A stretch of 32,625 nt of DNA from an uncultured SAR86 cluster bacterium. Its GTDB lineage: Bacteria > Pseudomonadota > Gammaproteobacteria > Magnimaribacterales > D2472. How positions within the stretch are numbered: position 1 is the first letter of the stretch; every line of letters begins with the position of its first letter. The notes under the pieces were generated by a model. The model ran no database searches. It was not told the origin of the DNA and saw nothing but the letters and a program-made list of their open reading frames with translations. Shown in pieces: positions 17,551 through 25,755 of this stretch. Location of the stretch: contig CACPON010000002.1 of assembly GCA_902635645.1 (NCBI GenBank), forward strand, positions 1 to 32,625, read 5' to 3'. Both the position numbers and the translations under genes were made by a program.

Positions 17551-19959
17551 TTAGAAATTATATTTTACGCTAAAACCTTGAGTTTTTGGTTTCATCATAA
17601 ATACAGCAAAGTTACCGCCGGCTACAGGACTTGGCGATGTTACTAATCTCTCAAATAGCTGATCAGTACCATTTTTAATCCAATAAGCGACCTCCCACTG
17701 ATCATTAGACCAAGCAACCTTTGCATTAAGATTTTCTCTATCTCTTTTCTCTTTATATGAAGCAGGCAAAGTTGCTAATGCAGGTGATGTTGAATAGTTA
17801 GAGGTAACTTCCATCTCATCATCATAAGAATAATCAATACGTGTATGAACTTGTCCGTTGCCTAAAGACATGAAATGAGAAAGGCCAACATTGTATGCCA
17901 TCTTAGGAGTTAATCTAACAGCGGCATTGGTTGATATGTCTGCATCGTCATCATCTAATTTCATGTAACCAAGATTCATAACCAAGCTTTGTGAAAATTT
18001 ATGAATAACATTCAGATCAAGACCAAGTCTTTTTGCAGGTATTGTAGAATTATAAACAGCCGTACCAGTTCCGCTTGGAACCTGTAAAACACCCTGAAGA
18101 TTATCAGTTTCCATATTAAACACTGTTGCATTAAATTGGGTTTTGCCCTCATTAATTCTTGATTTAATACCTACTTCGAAATTGCTTGATTCCTCATCTT
18201 TATATTCTCTTGGGTAACTATCGTCACCGCCGGTAGAATTAAATCCACCTGATTTAAACCCTGTTGCATATGAGGTATAAACCATAACATCATCAGCGAG
18301 ATCTTTTTGAAGACTAATAGAATATGTTGTTGAATTCTTTTCTCTTTTGAACTCGTCATCTACCGGATTCATAAATGCGTTTAAAGGCCATGCTGCTGCA
18401 ACATTTTGTCTAGGAATTGTAGCCCCAGCTAATGCTGGGTTTCCAAGTGCCGCTGCTATGCCTGGACTTAGAGTCATTGTGCCCTCTAATATAGTCCCAG
18501 CATACAGATCAGCTTCCTTAGTCTCATCACTAACTCTAAGGCCAATGGTTAATCTTAAGGTATCACTAATATGATTAGTTGCAGATCCAAAAATAGCCAA
18601 TAAAGAATCATCCCATTTCATATCGTTTTCAATTCGATCACCACTATTAACAAAAGCAACTAGTCCTCCAGTAGCCTGAGCTTGGGCTACCAATGCTTGA
18701 AGTTGTGATTGAGGAGCTAATCCAGCCTGAACAGCTTGTGTTAATTGAGCAATGCTTGCATTTAGTCCTGCCATTACAGCAGCCATAGTTGGATCCCAAT
18801 CAGCACCTATGGAAACAGTTTTATCGCCTCTTTCATAAAGGTCACTGGTATAATGAAACAAGCCTACTAAATATTCCCAGTTACCAATCATGTCTGAAGC
18901 AAATCTAATTTCTGTTGATAATGAGCTTCCTCCAATATTTCTGTCAGAATTAGCCATATCAATAGAGCTAAAGTCAGCATCTACTCCTTTGTAAAAGTCA
19001 TATTTATTTCTTGAAATAATTGTTGTAAGCGTTCCTTTTTCTAAATCATCATCTATTTTTATGCTTGTTAATGATGAATCTAAATCAAACTGAGGCCTAT
19101 CAGTGGCTGAAAAAATAAAGTCAGTTGTATCATTATTTTGAAGAGTTTTTCCAGTAACCGATGCTCCGGCTAACAATACAGGATTATTAGGCTGAGAATC
19201 AGCTGCACAACAGTTACCGTTTTTAGATGTGTCTGTATGAGTGAAAACAACAGAGCGAGTATCACTCGGGTTAAAGTATAACTTAAGAGACATAGTCAAA
19301 TCGTCTTCATTATTTGCTGTTGAATTATCGGCTACATTCTTCATCCAACCATCAGCTTCATTCTTGTTAAATGAAAATCTCATTGCTGAAGTATCACTTA
19401 GGGTTTTTGAGATGCCTCCGGTTATTCTTTCTTGATTGTAATCACCAGACTCTATTTCTATGAATCCCTCATCATCACCAATAACTGGAGATTTTGTAAC
19501 AATGTTAACTACGCCAGCATTAGCATTTTTACCATACAAAGTACCCTGAGGACCTTGAAGAACCTCTACTCTTGCAATATCTGTAAGATCGTTTAAACCC
19601 AAACCTGTTCTATTTAGATATACACCATCAACAATAATAGCAACGCCTGCTTCCAATGAAGTATCTGATTGACTTGAACCAACACCTCTAATTCTCATTG
19701 AGGACTGAAATGGATCAGTATTATAGTTTGTACTCAAGGTAGGAATTCTTGCTGCAACATCTCTCATAGTATCAATGTTTAAACTGTCAATTTGATCTGA
19801 TGTTAGAACATCAAGTGAAATTGGCACGTCTTGAGCGCTAGCATCCTTTTTTGTAGCAGATACTATTACCTCTTCAATTCCTTCTGAATCTTGTGCGATT
19901 ATACTAAAGGGTGTTAGAAGTACACCAAAAAATAACATAAGATTAAATAAATTTTTCAT
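17551..19959 (-). CDS. TonB-dependent outer membrane receptor
   Basis: An 802-residue beta-barrel receptor for energised uptake across the outer membrane. The ATG at 19957-19959 is preferred over one 24 bases upstream because AAGGGGGA sits 8 bases before it and the protein then begins with a clean signal peptide (MKNLFNLMLFFGVLLTPFSIIAQ). A TonB-box-like IEEVIVSATKK follows, then the plug with DVPISLDVLTSDQI, MRIRGVG, VEVLQGPQGTLYGKNANAGVVNIVTK, and the barrel ending in SVKYNF with a terminal Phe. The plug style is that of marine carbon-substrate receptors rather than a named siderophore type. The substrate is unknown. LysR and the catabolic operon are next to it. Confidence 0.93.
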   Translation of the reverse strand: MKNLFNLMLFFGVLLTPFSIIAQDSEGIEEVIVSATKKDASAQDVPISLDVLTSDQIDSLNIDTMRDVAARIPTLSTNYNTDPFQSSMRIRGVGSSQSDTSLEAGVAIIVDGVYLNRTGLGLNDLTDIARVEVLQGPQGTLYGKNANAGVVNIVTKSPVIGDDEGFIEIESGDYNQERITGGISKTLSDTSAMRFSFNKNEADGWMKNVADNSTANNEDDLTMSLKLYFNPSDTRSVVFTHTDTSKNGNCCAADSQPNNPVLLAGASVTGKTLQNNDTTDFIFSATDRPQFDLDSSLTSIKIDDDLEKGTLTTIISRNKYDFYKGVDADFSSIDMANSDRNIGGSSLSTEIRFASDMIGNWEYLVGLFHYTSDLYERGDKTVSIGADWDPTMAAVMAGLNASIAQLTQAVQAGLAPQSQLQALVAQAQATGGLVAFVNSGDRIENDMKWDDSLLAIFGSATNHISDTLRLTIGLRVSDETKEADLYAGTILEGTMTLSPGIAAALGNPALAGATIPRQNVAAAWPLNAFMNPVDDEFKREKNSTTYSISLQKDLADDVMVYTSYATGFKSGGFNSTGGDDSYPREYKDEESSNFEVGIKSRINEGKTQFNATVFNMETDNLQGVLQVPSGTGTAVYNSTIPAKRLGLDLNVIHKFSQSLVMNLGYMKLDDDDADISTNAAVRLTPKMAYNVGLSHFMSLGNGQVHTRIDYSYDDEMEVTSNYSTSPALATLPASYKEKRDRENLNAKVAWSNDQWEVAYWIKNGTDQLFERLVTSPSPVAGGNFAVFMMKPKTQGFSVKYNF

Positions 19960-20001
19960 TATAAAAGTCCCCCTTATAGACATTAATAATTAGATATTAA
20001 A

Positions 20002-20020
20002 AGATAACATAAAATTATCT
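20002..20020. promoter_or_regulatory. Candidate LysR-type site upstream of the TonB receptor
   Basis: AGATAA and TTATCT arms surround 7 bases, giving a 19-bp dyad. Within it T20005 and A20017 form the T-N11-A pattern known for LysR-type regulators, centred on the axis of symmetry. It lies 43-61 bases before the receptor start codon, between that gene and the LysR gene. A short AT-rich dyad can arise by chance, so confidence is limited. Confidence 0.35.
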
Positions 20021-20083
20021 ATTAACTTGTTTGTATACTATCAGAGTATGAGAATTATCCAACAGTACATTTAATATAAAAAA

Positions 20084-20977
20084 TTAGTTCTTTTTTAGAT
20101 TGCTGGCTGTTACAAAGTTCGTACCCTGAAGTAGCTCTTCTATATTTTCTAAAATAGTTTGTTTTACAGCTCGAACAATAGGGTTAGATCGAGAGAGTTC
20201 GTGTTGAATAAGATAGAATCCAATTTTGAATGAATATTCTTCTTTATTAAATGGCACTAATCTTGGGTCATTATCGCCATCTAAATCTGTTAGAAAGGTA
20301 ACGCCGTTACCCGAGGATACAAAAGCATGAGCATCTTGGTATGAATTTGAAGAAATTATTATATTTGGATTTTTAAAAAAAGTATTTACTACAAAATTTG
20401 TATCTGCTTGATCTTTTCTTTTGTATGTTACCCACTCAAAATCATCAATATTTTTAACCTTCTTTAAATATTCTTTGCTGCCATATACATGCATATTTAA
20501 TTCACCAAGCAAAGTTGCTATCGAATCTTCGGGCGGGTTGGTAGTTCCAATGAATCCGATATCATACATTTCTGTAGTCAGTTCACTGGAGTCAGAATGA
20601 TTCATTATATGGATATTTAAGTTAGGGAAATTTTTTCGAAGTTTGGTAATAATATTAGTCATATTTTTACCTCCCTCACCTTGTTTATAAATAACCAATT
20701 TGCCATCCATTAAATCAGGATTAGGTATAAACCTCTCTTTTAGAGCTGAGATTTTAAAATCAATTTTTTGAACCTCTTTATATAAATCTTTACCGTGGAC
20801 TGTTAATGCATACCCTGAATTTCTTCTTTCAAATAATTTGATGGCTAATTCTTTTTCAAGTTTTTCAATTTTCCTAGACACGGTGGAATGATTGACACCC
20901 ATTTCTTTAGCACAGCCACTCAAAGTGCCATGATTTGCACATGAAATAAAATATTCTAAATTTCCCCAATCCAGCAT
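20084..20977 (-). CDS. LysR family transcriptional regulator
   Basis: A 297-residue LysR-type regulator. The N-terminal winged helix-turn-helix (about 6-60) reads LEYFISCANHGTLSGCAKEM, then VNHSTVSRKIEKLEKEL and KLFERRNSGYALT, a standard LysR DNA-binding layout. A linker helix and a two-lobed effector-binding domain follow (about 90-290). The effector is unknown. It is transcribed away from the ten-gene operon starting at 21121, the usual position of a LysR gene relative to its target, and it also adjoins the TonB receptor. It may control both. The ATG at 20975-20977 faces the 143-base divergent promoter region. Confidence 0.9.
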   Translation of the reverse strand: MLDWGNLEYFISCANHGTLSGCAKEMGVNHSTVSRKIEKLEKELAIKLFERRNSGYALTVHGKDLYKEVQKIDFKISALKERFIPNPDLMDGKLVIYKQGEGGKNMTNIITKLRKNFPNLNIHIMNHSDSSELTTEMYDIGFIGTTNPPEDSIATLLGELNMHVYGSKEYLKKVKNIDDFEWVTYKRKDQADTNFVVNTFFKNPNIIISSNSYQDAHAFVSSGNGVTFLTDLDGDNDPRLVPFNKEEYSFKIGFYLIQHELSRSNPIVRAVKQTILENIEELLQGTNFVTASNLKKN

Positions 20978-20991
20978 TGTAAGTTAATCTC

Positions 20992-21013
20992 ATTGTTTAA
21001 ATATGAGCACAAT
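20992..21013. promoter_or_regulatory. Interrupted dyad near the LysR start
   Basis: ATTGT (20992-20996) and ACAAT (21009-21013) are separated by 12 bases, 15 bases upstream of the LysR start codon. The position would suit autoregulation. The arms are only 5 bases, so support is weak. Confidence 0.22.
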
Positions 21014-21066
21014 ATACTACGGGTGAGTAAATATAATCAATATATAAGCTTATTTTTGTTATATGA

Positions 21067-21090
21067 AGTCTATAATTTTTATATTAGACT
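21067..21090 (+). promoter_or_regulatory. -10 box of the catabolic operon inside a dyad
   Basis: A perfect -10 hexamer TATAAT (21071-21076) sits about 45 bases before the first gene of the operon. It overlaps a dyad with exact arms AGTCTA (21067-21072) and TAGACT (21085-21090) spaced by 12 bases. No good -35 box is present, which fits a promoter needing an activator such as the divergent LysR protein, or the dyad may be a repressor site covering the start of transcription. The first gene's GGGAG lies about 12 bases before its ATG. Confidence 0.42.
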
Positions 21091-21120
21091 TTTTAATCTA
21101 GTAGGGAGTAGAAAAAATAA

Positions 21121-22188
21121 ATGAAAGTTCTAAGAACACCGGATTCATGCTTTGAGGATATCAAAGATTATCCTTTTGAGCCGGTTTATACAAATATAGA
21201 AACTAAAGATGGAACTATCGTAAGAGTTCATCATATTGATGAAGGCCCTAAAGATGGTCCCATTTTGCTTGCTATGCATGGCCAACCGGTATGGAGCTAT
21301 CTTTATGCCAGAATGATTCCATTTCTAACCGAAGCAGGAATAAGAGTTATAGCTCCTGACTTAGTTGGTTACGGTAAGTCAGATAAGCCAGCTGCCAGAG
21401 AAGACTATTCTTATCAAAATCAAGTTGATTGGATGGGAGAGTGGTTAAAGAAAAATGATTTTCAAAATTTAACTTTTTTTGGACAAGATTGGGGAGGATT
21501 AATTGGTCTTAGAATGGTGGCAGCAGACCCCGATAGATTTACAAAAATTGCTATGGGTAATACAGGTCTTCCGTATAACCCTGATGCTCCTCAAGAAGTT
21601 ATAGATGAAGTAAATGAGTTTAGGGCATCGAATAAAAAAATAAGTTTCTTTGGAATGACTAAAGAAGTTAGCAAAATGGATAAAAATAAACATATGGCAA
21701 CAAAATTTATGTACTGGCAGAAATTTACCTGGGATTCAAAAAATCTTCCAATTGGTTTAATTAACTCCTTTCAAATGGAGAGTCAGTTTAGGAAATCTCC
21801 GGTCAAAGCCTATATTCATATTCTGTTACAAAAAATAGGACTAGAAAAAATATCACCGTTCTATACTGATTTGATGAAAGCTTATGAAGCACCCTTCCCC
21901 AATCCATCATATAAAATGGGTCCTAGAGCAATGCCAAGCCAAGTTCCAATGATACCTGATCAGTCTTTAGATGCTCAGAGAAAAGCAAGAGAGTTTTTTA
22001 AAACTTCCGAAAAACCTTTTTTAGCTGTTTTTGCAGGCAATGATCCTGTGACAAATGGTGCTGAGAGAGATGTTCTGAGAATGGCTCCAAATGCAAAAAG
22101 TGCTCCTCATATTGGTGGAGGTCATTTTTTTCAATGGACTAAAGCAGAACCACTATCTAAGATATTAATTGATTTTATTAAAGGGTAA
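21121..22188 (+). CDS. Haloalkane dehalogenase-like alpha/beta hydrolase
   Basis: A 355-residue alpha/beta hydrolase resembling haloalkane dehalogenases, which replace a carbon-bound halogen with hydroxyl. The oxyanion motif HGQPVWSYLYA (53-63) resembles HGEPTWSYLYR of DhlA-type enzymes. The nucleophile elbow GQDWGG gives D123, with W124 as the expected first halide-binding residue. The acid D308 lies in FAGNDPVTNG and the base H335 in GGGHFFQW, so the triad is complete. The nucleophile-to-acid distance is about 50 residues longer than in DhlA, meaning an enlarged cap domain with Trp199 and Trp204 as candidates for the second halide-binding residue. It is the first gene of a ten-gene operon. 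Halide release is predicted, not shown; a related hydrolase activity remains possible. Confidence 0.8.
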   Translation: MKVLRTPDSCFEDIKDYPFEPVYTNIETKDGTIVRVHHIDEGPKDGPILLAMHGQPVWSYLYARMIPFLTEAGIRVIAPDLVGYGKSDKPAAREDYSYQNQVDWMGEWLKKNDFQNLTFFGQDWGGLIGLRMVAADPDRFTKIAMGNTGLPYNPDAPQEVIDEVNEFRASNKKISFFGMTKEVSKMDKNKHMATKFMYWQKFTWDSKNLPIGLINSFQMESQFRKSPVKAYIHILLQKIGLEKISPFYTDLMKAYEAPFPNPSYKMGPRAMPSQVPMIPDQSLDAQRKAREFFKTSEKPFLAVFAGNDPVTNGAERDVLRMAPNAKSAPHIGGGHFFQWTKAEPLSKILIDFIKG

Positions 22189-22194
22189 TTTTTT

Positions 22195-22878
22195 ATGATT
22201 CATTTATACACAGCTTCGACACCAAACGGACATAAAGTCTCATGCTTATTGGAGGCATTAGAGATGCCCTACGAAGTTCATTCAGTAAACCTTGCTGAAG
22301 ATGAGCAAAAAAAGCCAGAATTTTTAAAGATTAGTCCTAATGGCAGAATTCCAGCTATTGTTGATACTGATAATGATGACCTTTCGATCTTTGAGTCTGG
22401 TGCAATAATGCTTTATCTTGCAGAAAAGGCAGGAAAGCTTATCCCAAATGATGATAAAGGAAGAGCAAAAGTAACTGAATGGCTTATGTTCCAAATGGGT
22501 GGTATCGGTCCAATGATGGGTCAAGCAAATGTTTTTTTTAGATACTTTCCAGAAAAAATTCAACCAGCTATAGATAGATATCAAAATGAATCAAGGCGTC
22601 TTTTTGAAGTTCTAGATACTCATTTGGCTGACAATGAATGGCTCGCAGGAGAATATTCAATTGCAGACATTGCTAATTGGTGCTGGGTTAGAACCCATAA
22701 TTGGTCAGGTGTATCAATTGATGGACTAGTCCATCTAGAAGATTGGAAAAATAGAATGTATGAGCAGCCAGGGATGATTAAGGGAACTAAAGTTCCAGTA
22801 GATAGAGAAAGTATTTTAAAAAATGAAGAAGACGAAAAGGAATTTATAAAAAACGCACAAAAAATGGTAAAAAAATAA
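22195..22878 (+). CDS. Glutathione S-transferase, Nu class (YfcG/YghU-like)
   Basis: A 227-residue GST. The N-terminal thioredoxin fold opens [20 protein letters not shown], aligning with E. coli YfcG: T9 and N11 are the glutathione-contacting residues of that class. The cis-Pro and glutathione-binding [13 protein letters not shown] motif follow at about 60-75. The helical C-terminal domain contains [11 protein letters not shown] and [10 protein letters not shown], again as in YfcG. Nu-class enzymes reduce disulfides and peroxides and bind glutathione disulfide. The gene follows the dehalogenase-like gene by 6 bases. Here it may handle a glutathione conjugate or recycle glutathione for the neighbouring GSTs (inference). 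Confidence 0.88.
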   Translation: MIHLYTASTPNGHKVSCLLEALEMPYEVHSVNLAEDEQKKPEFLKISPNGRIPAIVDTDNDDLSIFESGAIMLYLAEKAGKLIPNDDKGRAKVTEWLMFQMGGIGPMMGQANVFFRYFPEKIQPAIDRYQNESRRLFEVLDTHLADNEWLAGEYSIADIANWCWVRTHNWSGVSIDGLVHLEDWKNRMYEQPGMIKGTKVPVDRESILKNEEDEKEFIKNAQKMVKK

Positions 22879-22889
22879 GAAGCAATCTT

Positions 22890-23570
22890 ATGTTAAAAAT
22901 TCACTTTACAGCAGGTACTCGAGCAGGAAGAGTAGTTTGGCTTCTTGAAGAGCTAGGTCTTGATTATGATATTAATATCATGCCTTTTACCAAAAAAGGT
23001 CTTAAGTCACCAGAACATAGGACGCGTCATGCTCTTGGAAGGGTTCCAGTTCTAGAAGATGGTGATATATCAATATTTGAATCTGGTGCCATCATTCAAT
23101 ATATTCTTGAACGACATAAAGACGGAGGTTTAAAGCCTGATGTAAGCTCTAAAGAGTTTCCATATTATCTGCAATGGTTTCATTACTGTGAGGGAATGGT
23201 TATGCCTCCTATGAATCAAATTGTAGTTCAAGCTATTCTATTATCATCCAATAGAAGAGATGAAAATGTCTTAAAACAAGCTAAAAATCTATTAACTAAA
23301 TCATTAGGGCCTGTAAACAAGAATCTTGAGGGCAAAGATTATTTGATTGGTGATTTTTCTGCTGCTGATCTAATGCTTGGTCACTCATGTTTTATGGCTA
23401 ACAGATTAGGATGTGTTCCTGATGAAATGGAGAACATTAAAAATTATGTAGCTCGCATTGAAGCAAGACCTGCATTTCAAAAAGCTATATCAATGGGTGA
23501 AACATTTTTCCATAAAATTTATCGGTGGTGGTCATTTCGTTCAATGAAGAAAAGGACAGTTACTATCTAA
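22890..23570 (+). CDS. Glutathione S-transferase, tandem copy 1
   Basis: A 226-residue GST. The N-terminal domain has TRAGRVVWLLEELGLDY (10-26), typical of bacterial beta/theta-like GSTs, cis-Pro in RVPVLEDGD (P53), and the glutathione-binding E64-S65 in SIFESGAII. The C-terminal domain has FSAADLMLGH, the usual N-capping SxAD motif. Over its first 204 residues it is about 88 percent identical (24 differences) to the next gene. It differs by a 22-residue C-terminal extension that is aromatic then basic (TFFHKIYRWWSFRS then KKR), possibly a membrane-binding tail. It lies 11 bases after the Nu-class GST gene. Substrate unknown. Confidence 0.88.
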   Translation: MLKIHFTAGTRAGRVVWLLEELGLDYDINIMPFTKKGLKSPEHRTRHALGRVPVLEDGDISIFESGAIIQYILERHKDGGLKPDVSSKEFPYYLQWFHYCEGMVMPPMNQIVVQAILLSSNRRDENVLKQAKNLLTKSLGPVNKNLEGKDYLIGDFSAADLMLGHSCFMANRLGCVPDEMENIKNYVARIEARPAFQKAISMGETFFHKIYRWWSFRSMKKRTVTI

Positions 23571-23622
23571 TGTATCAATTAATTTTATAGAAGAGTGATT
23601 TAATAGAAACAAGGAGAATACT

Positions 23623-24237
23623 ATGTTAAAAGTTCATTTTACACCAGGTACTAGGGCTGGAAGAGTGGTTTGGCTACTAGAAGAATTAGGGCTAGATTAT
23701 GATGTAAATATCATGCCTTTTACAAAAGAAGGTTTGAAATCACCGGAACATAGATCTAGACATGCACTGGGCAGAGTGCCAGTTCTTGAGGATGGTGATA
23801 TTTCTATATTTGAATCTGGAGCCATCATTCAATATATCCTTGAGCGTCATAAAGATGGTGGACTTAAACCGAATTCAGATTCTGAAGAGTTTCCATATTA
23901 TCTGCAATGGTTTCATTACTGTGAGGGCATGGTCATGCCTCCAATGAATCAGGTCGTAGTTCAAACAATTCTTTTACCGCCGGATAGAAGAGATGAGAAT
24001 GTTTTAAAGCAAGCACAAAACCTAATAACTAAATCTCTTGGGCCAGTTAATGAAAACCTTGCAGATAAAGATTACTTAGTTGGTAATTTTTCCGCTGCTG
24101 ATCTAATGCTTGGCCACTCATGTTTTATGGCTAATAGATTAGGATGTGTTCCTGACGAAATGGAGCACATTAAAAATTATGTAGCCCGAATTGAAGCACG
24201 ACCAGCATTTCAAAAAGCTATAACCTTAGGAGAATAA
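23623..24237 (+). CDS. Glutathione S-transferase, tandem copy 2
   Basis: A 204-residue GST, paralogue of the preceding gene, with the same TRAGRVVWLLEELGLDY opening, RVPVLEDGD with cis-Pro53, FESGAII glutathione site and FSAADLMLGH motif. Substitutions cluster in two places: around residues 84-88 (domain linker) and around 117-120 (LSSN to LPPD), near the likely hydrophobic substrate pocket. This suggests altered specificity rather than simple dosage. It lacks the C-terminal tail of copy 1. AAGGAG lies 8 bases before the ATG. The next gene starts one base after its TAA. Confidence 0.88.
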   Translation: MLKVHFTPGTRAGRVVWLLEELGLDYDVNIMPFTKEGLKSPEHRSRHALGRVPVLEDGDISIFESGAIIQYILERHKDGGLKPNSDSEEFPYYLQWFHYCEGMVMPPMNQVVVQTILLPPDRRDENVLKQAQNLITKSLGPVNENLADKDYLVGNFSAADLMLGHSCFMANRLGCVPDEMEHIKNYVARIEARPAFQKAITLGE

Positions 24238-24238
24238 A

Positions 24239-24652
24239 ATGAAATATAAAAATAGCGTTCATCCTACCAAAGAACAAATGGAGGGATTTCTTGAAGGTGA
24301 CAATGAAAAACCTATCGCCATGATTAATCTTTTGAAGTTTAAAGAAAAAGCTGAATACGAGGACGGTCGAGATACTGACCTAACTGGCGAGCAAGCATAT
24401 GCCATATATAGTGAAGAGGTTATTGAACATTTAAAAAAAGTCGGTGGCAAAATATCTTTTGGCGGATCTATAAATCGCCTAATGCTTGGAGAAGTGGAAG
24501 AGCTTTGGGATAAAACGTTTATTGCTAAATATCCTAGTAAAAAAGCAATGCTCAAAATGATTACAGATCCTGACTATCTAGAAAGCAACAAACACAGAGT
24601 GGCAGGACTTGCTGGACAGCTTAATATAGAGGTTGAGGAATATAAATTTTGA
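24239..24652 (+). CDS. DUF1330-like dimeric alpha/beta-barrel protein
   Basis: A 137-residue small protein. The segment PIAMINLLKFKEKAEY, then YAIYSEEVIEHLKKVGGKISFGG, then FIAKYPSKKAMLKMITDPDYLE matches the strand-helix-strand pattern and the YPS-x-x-A-x-x-M motif of the DUF1330/ferredoxin-like dimeric barrel group. Members are often found beside catabolic enzymes and some bind or isomerise small organics; no reaction is established. It is tightly packed in the operon: one base after the GST stop, and its TGA overlaps the start of the next gene (TTGA). Confidence 0.75.
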   Translation: MKYKNSVHPTKEQMEGFLEGDNEKPIAMINLLKFKEKAEYEDGRDTDLTGEQAYAIYSEEVIEHLKKVGGKISFGGSINRLMLGEVEELWDKTFIAKYPSKKAMLKMITDPDYLESNKHRVAGLAGQLNIEVEEYKF

Positions 24653-25755
24653 GGCAATTACAAACATTAAAGAGTGATCTTTCAAAAACCAGAATCGTTG
24701 AAACAAAAAACTCTGATATTCAAGAAGAAGAAATTTCAGTATCAATAGAAAGTTTTGCTTTCACTTCAAACAATGTAACGTATGGGGTAGCAGGAGACAC
24801 GATAGGTTATTGGCAATTCTTTAAAACAACTGAAGATGCTAATAATGAATGGGGCTGCATACCAGTATGGGGATTTGCAAAAATTATTAAATCAAATGTA
24901 GAGGAATTAAATGTTGGAGAAAGATTATTTGGATATTTTCCTCCAGGCGATATCTTAAATTTAAAGCCTATCAAAGTTACAAATCAAGGATTTGTAGATG
25001 GCAAAGAACATCGTATAGATCTACCAGCGACATATAACAACTATTTAAGATTGTCTGGGGAAGTTAATTACGATAACTCATTAGATGACATTAGATCATT
25101 ATTATTTCCATTGCACATAACATCTTTTTGTATATGTGATGCATTGAAAGATGGGGGCTATTTCGGTGCTGATCAAATTATTATAGTTAGTGCATCAAGT
25201 AAGACTGCGATTGGTGTTGCTCAGGGGCTTCAAGAAGCTTCTGGTGCTCCATCAATATTAGGCCTTACTTCTAACAAGAATCTAGATTTTGTTAAAAACT
25301 TAGATTGTTATGATGAAGTGATTACATATGATTGTCTATTAGATATAAATTTTAATCTTAAGTCTGTAATGATTGATATGGCGGGAAGCCGCGAGATTCT
25401 GGGCACTCTTCATGGGTCACTTGGTGACAAAATGCTTAAATGCCTAACAGTTGGGATGACTCATTGGGATAATGAGGTTACTGCTGAAGATGCTCTGGGT
25501 CAGGCCATGCTTAGAGAAAGAACAGAATTCTTTTTTGCTCCAGCTCATATTCAAAAACGAGTAAAAGATTGGGGTTATGAAGGCTATAACCAAAAGATAA
25601 ATGAATTTATGAAAACTAGATCTAATCAAAGCACTGATTGGATGCAAGTGAAAAAAATTATTGGCCTTGAAGATTTTATATCTATGTATGAGAAATTTGT
25701 AGGTGGAGATATAAATCCAAACGAAGGAATCATTGTGGAGCTAGGTGATGGCTAA
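24649..25755 (+). CDS. DUF2855 family protein, medium-chain-reductase-like
   Basis: A 368-residue protein of the DUF2855 family, distantly like quinone-oxidoreductase-type medium-chain reductases. Family features: the opening SDLSKTRIVE, SFAFTSNNVTYGVAGDTIGYW, IPVWGFAKI, GERLFGYFPPG, and a nucleotide-binding-like stretch IIIVSASSKTAIGVAQGLQ in the middle (about 178-196) followed by LGLTSNKN. The GxGxxG of true reductases is replaced by SASSKTA, so cofactor use is uncertain. The start is TTG overlapping the previous stop as TTGA, with GAGG about 10 bases upstream; coupling by reinitiation is likely. Role unknown; perhaps a carbonyl or alkene reductase in the pathway (inference). Confidence 0.78.
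   Translation: MRQLQTLKSDLSKTRIVETKNSDIQEEEISVSIESFAFTSNNVTYGVAGDTIGYWQFFKTTEDANNEWGCIPVWGFAKIIKSNVEELNVGERLFGYFPPGDILNLKPIKVTNQGFVDGKEHRIDLPATYNNYLRLSGEVNYDNSLDDIRSLLFPLHITSFCICDALKDGGYFGADQIIIVSASSKTAIGVAQGLQEASGAPSILGLTSNKNLDFVKNLDCYDEVITYDCLLDINFNLKSVMIDMAGSREILGTLHGSLGDKMLKCLTVGMTHWDNEVTAEDALGQAMLRERTEFFFAPAHIQKRVKDWGYEGYNQKINEFMKTRSNQSTDWMQVKKIIGLEDFISMYEKFVGGDINPNEGIIVELGDG

Larger units (their letters stand above)
22890..24237 (+). repeat. Tandem gene duplication of a GST
   Basis: Two direct copies, about 22890-23501 and 23623-24237, encode proteins with 180 of 204 identical residues. They are separated by the C-terminal extension of copy 1 and a 52-base spacer with an AAGGAG ribosome binding site for copy 2. 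Silent differences are many, so the duplication is not recent, and protein-level constraint is evident in both copies. Confidence 0.9.

Noticed and set aside
19960-19983. Longer N-terminus for the TonB receptor starting at 19983
   Set aside because: The eight added residues precede a clean signal peptide, and the AAGGGGGA ribosome binding site lies within them, correctly placed for the start at 19959.
24259-24555. 98-residue minus-strand open frame in the DUF1330 gene
   Set aside because: It is antisense to a conserved gene, with a Ser/Pro-rich composition typical of shadow frames.
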